Assembly (NCBI RefSeq): GCF_013201075.1
Contig: NZ_CP053708.1
Coordinates: 3,229,501 to 3,293,500, forward strand
Source: Lichenicola cladoniae
GTDB taxonomy: Bacteria > Pseudomonadota > Alphaproteobacteria > Acetobacterales > Acetobacteraceae
Reading direction: 5' to 3'
Length of the DNA stretch: 64,000 nucleotides
This document shows, piece by piece, positions 63,964 through 64,000 of the stretch. Positions within the stretch are counted from its first letter, which is position 1; the number at the start of each line of letters is the position of its first letter. Below the pieces are notes generated by a model. It had not been told where the DNA came from. It ran no database searches and saw only the letters and a program-made list of their open reading frames with translations. The translations under genes were made by a program, and so were the position numbers.

Positions 63964-64000
63964 GGCGTGGTGATCTGGTTACCGTAGCCTTGCAGGGAGA
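63960..64000 (+). CDS. MazF/PemK-like toxin (partial, runs off the window)
   Basis: A GTG at 63960 overlapping the antitoxin stop (GTGA) opens MRRGDLVTVALQGD, the start expected of a MazF/PemK-type endoribonuclease (MRRGD-x-V-x-VA-x-x-GD). Only 13 residues are visible, so the family call rests on this motif and on the coupling with the antitoxin. Confidence 0.6.
   Translation, partial: MRRGDLVTVALQG

Overview
The window is GC-rich bacterial chromosome. Gene content fits an alphaproteobacterium, most likely of the Rhodospirillales/Acetobacteraceae type: an aroQ-accB-accC run, a uracil-DNA glycosylase-like gene beside a soluble lytic transglycosylase, ctaA-tldD, SthA, and a gmk-hldE operon. 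This placement is inference from gene content, since no rRNA gene is present. I see no tRNA, rRNA, CRISPR array, intact insertion sequence or prophage.

Layout. 1-7 kb: partial histone H1-like gene, mtnA (methionine salvage), a DUF2272 lipoprotein, rhodanese and cysteine synthase in divergent orientation, an MFS exporter with a PRC-barrel protein. 7-16 kb: SDR oxidoreductase, OmpR/EnvZ-type two-component pair, ACS-type MFS transporter, a DedA/VTT membrane protein, ispE with a TPR protein. 16-21 kb: UDG-like protein, lytic transglycosylase, a secreted peptide N-glycanase A-like protein and a decayed MazEF remnant. 21-28 kb: CNNM/CorC-type transporter, copCD copper proteins, an M23-like protein lacking a zinc ligand, ornithine/lysine decarboxylase, YihY and RlpA. 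28-41 kb: aroQ-accBC, sthA, apt, hybrid histidine kinase, TVP38 protein, ctaA-tldD and two MFS exporters. 41-48 kb: aldo/keto reductase, a DUF1217 protein behind a well-matched sigma-54 promoter, radA and an mlaEF-type lipid transporter.

48-58.6 kb is a surface-glycan region. UDP-xylose synthase and UDP-glucose dehydrogenase make UDP-glucuronate and UDP-xylose. Decayed TPR and glycosyltransferase remnants follow, then a tightly coupled four-gene operon: two WcbI-like paralogues, a TPR-glycosyltransferase fusion and a large secreted protein. A paralogous glycosyltransferase faces this operon. This block looks like the accessory, fast-evolving part of the window.

58.6-64 kb returns to core genes: dnaB with two perfect DnaA boxes just upstream, an AGE-family epimerase, hldE and gmk. 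The right edge holds the start of a MazEF-like toxin-antitoxin module.

The most interesting items are the glycan operon with a Cys-to-Trp change in the NCQ motif of one WcbI paralogue, the sigma-54-driven DUF1217 protein carrying an inserted repeat domain, the bacterial PNGase A-like protein, the pseudo-M23 protein, the DnaA boxes at dnaB, and a gene that seems to lack any standard start codon.
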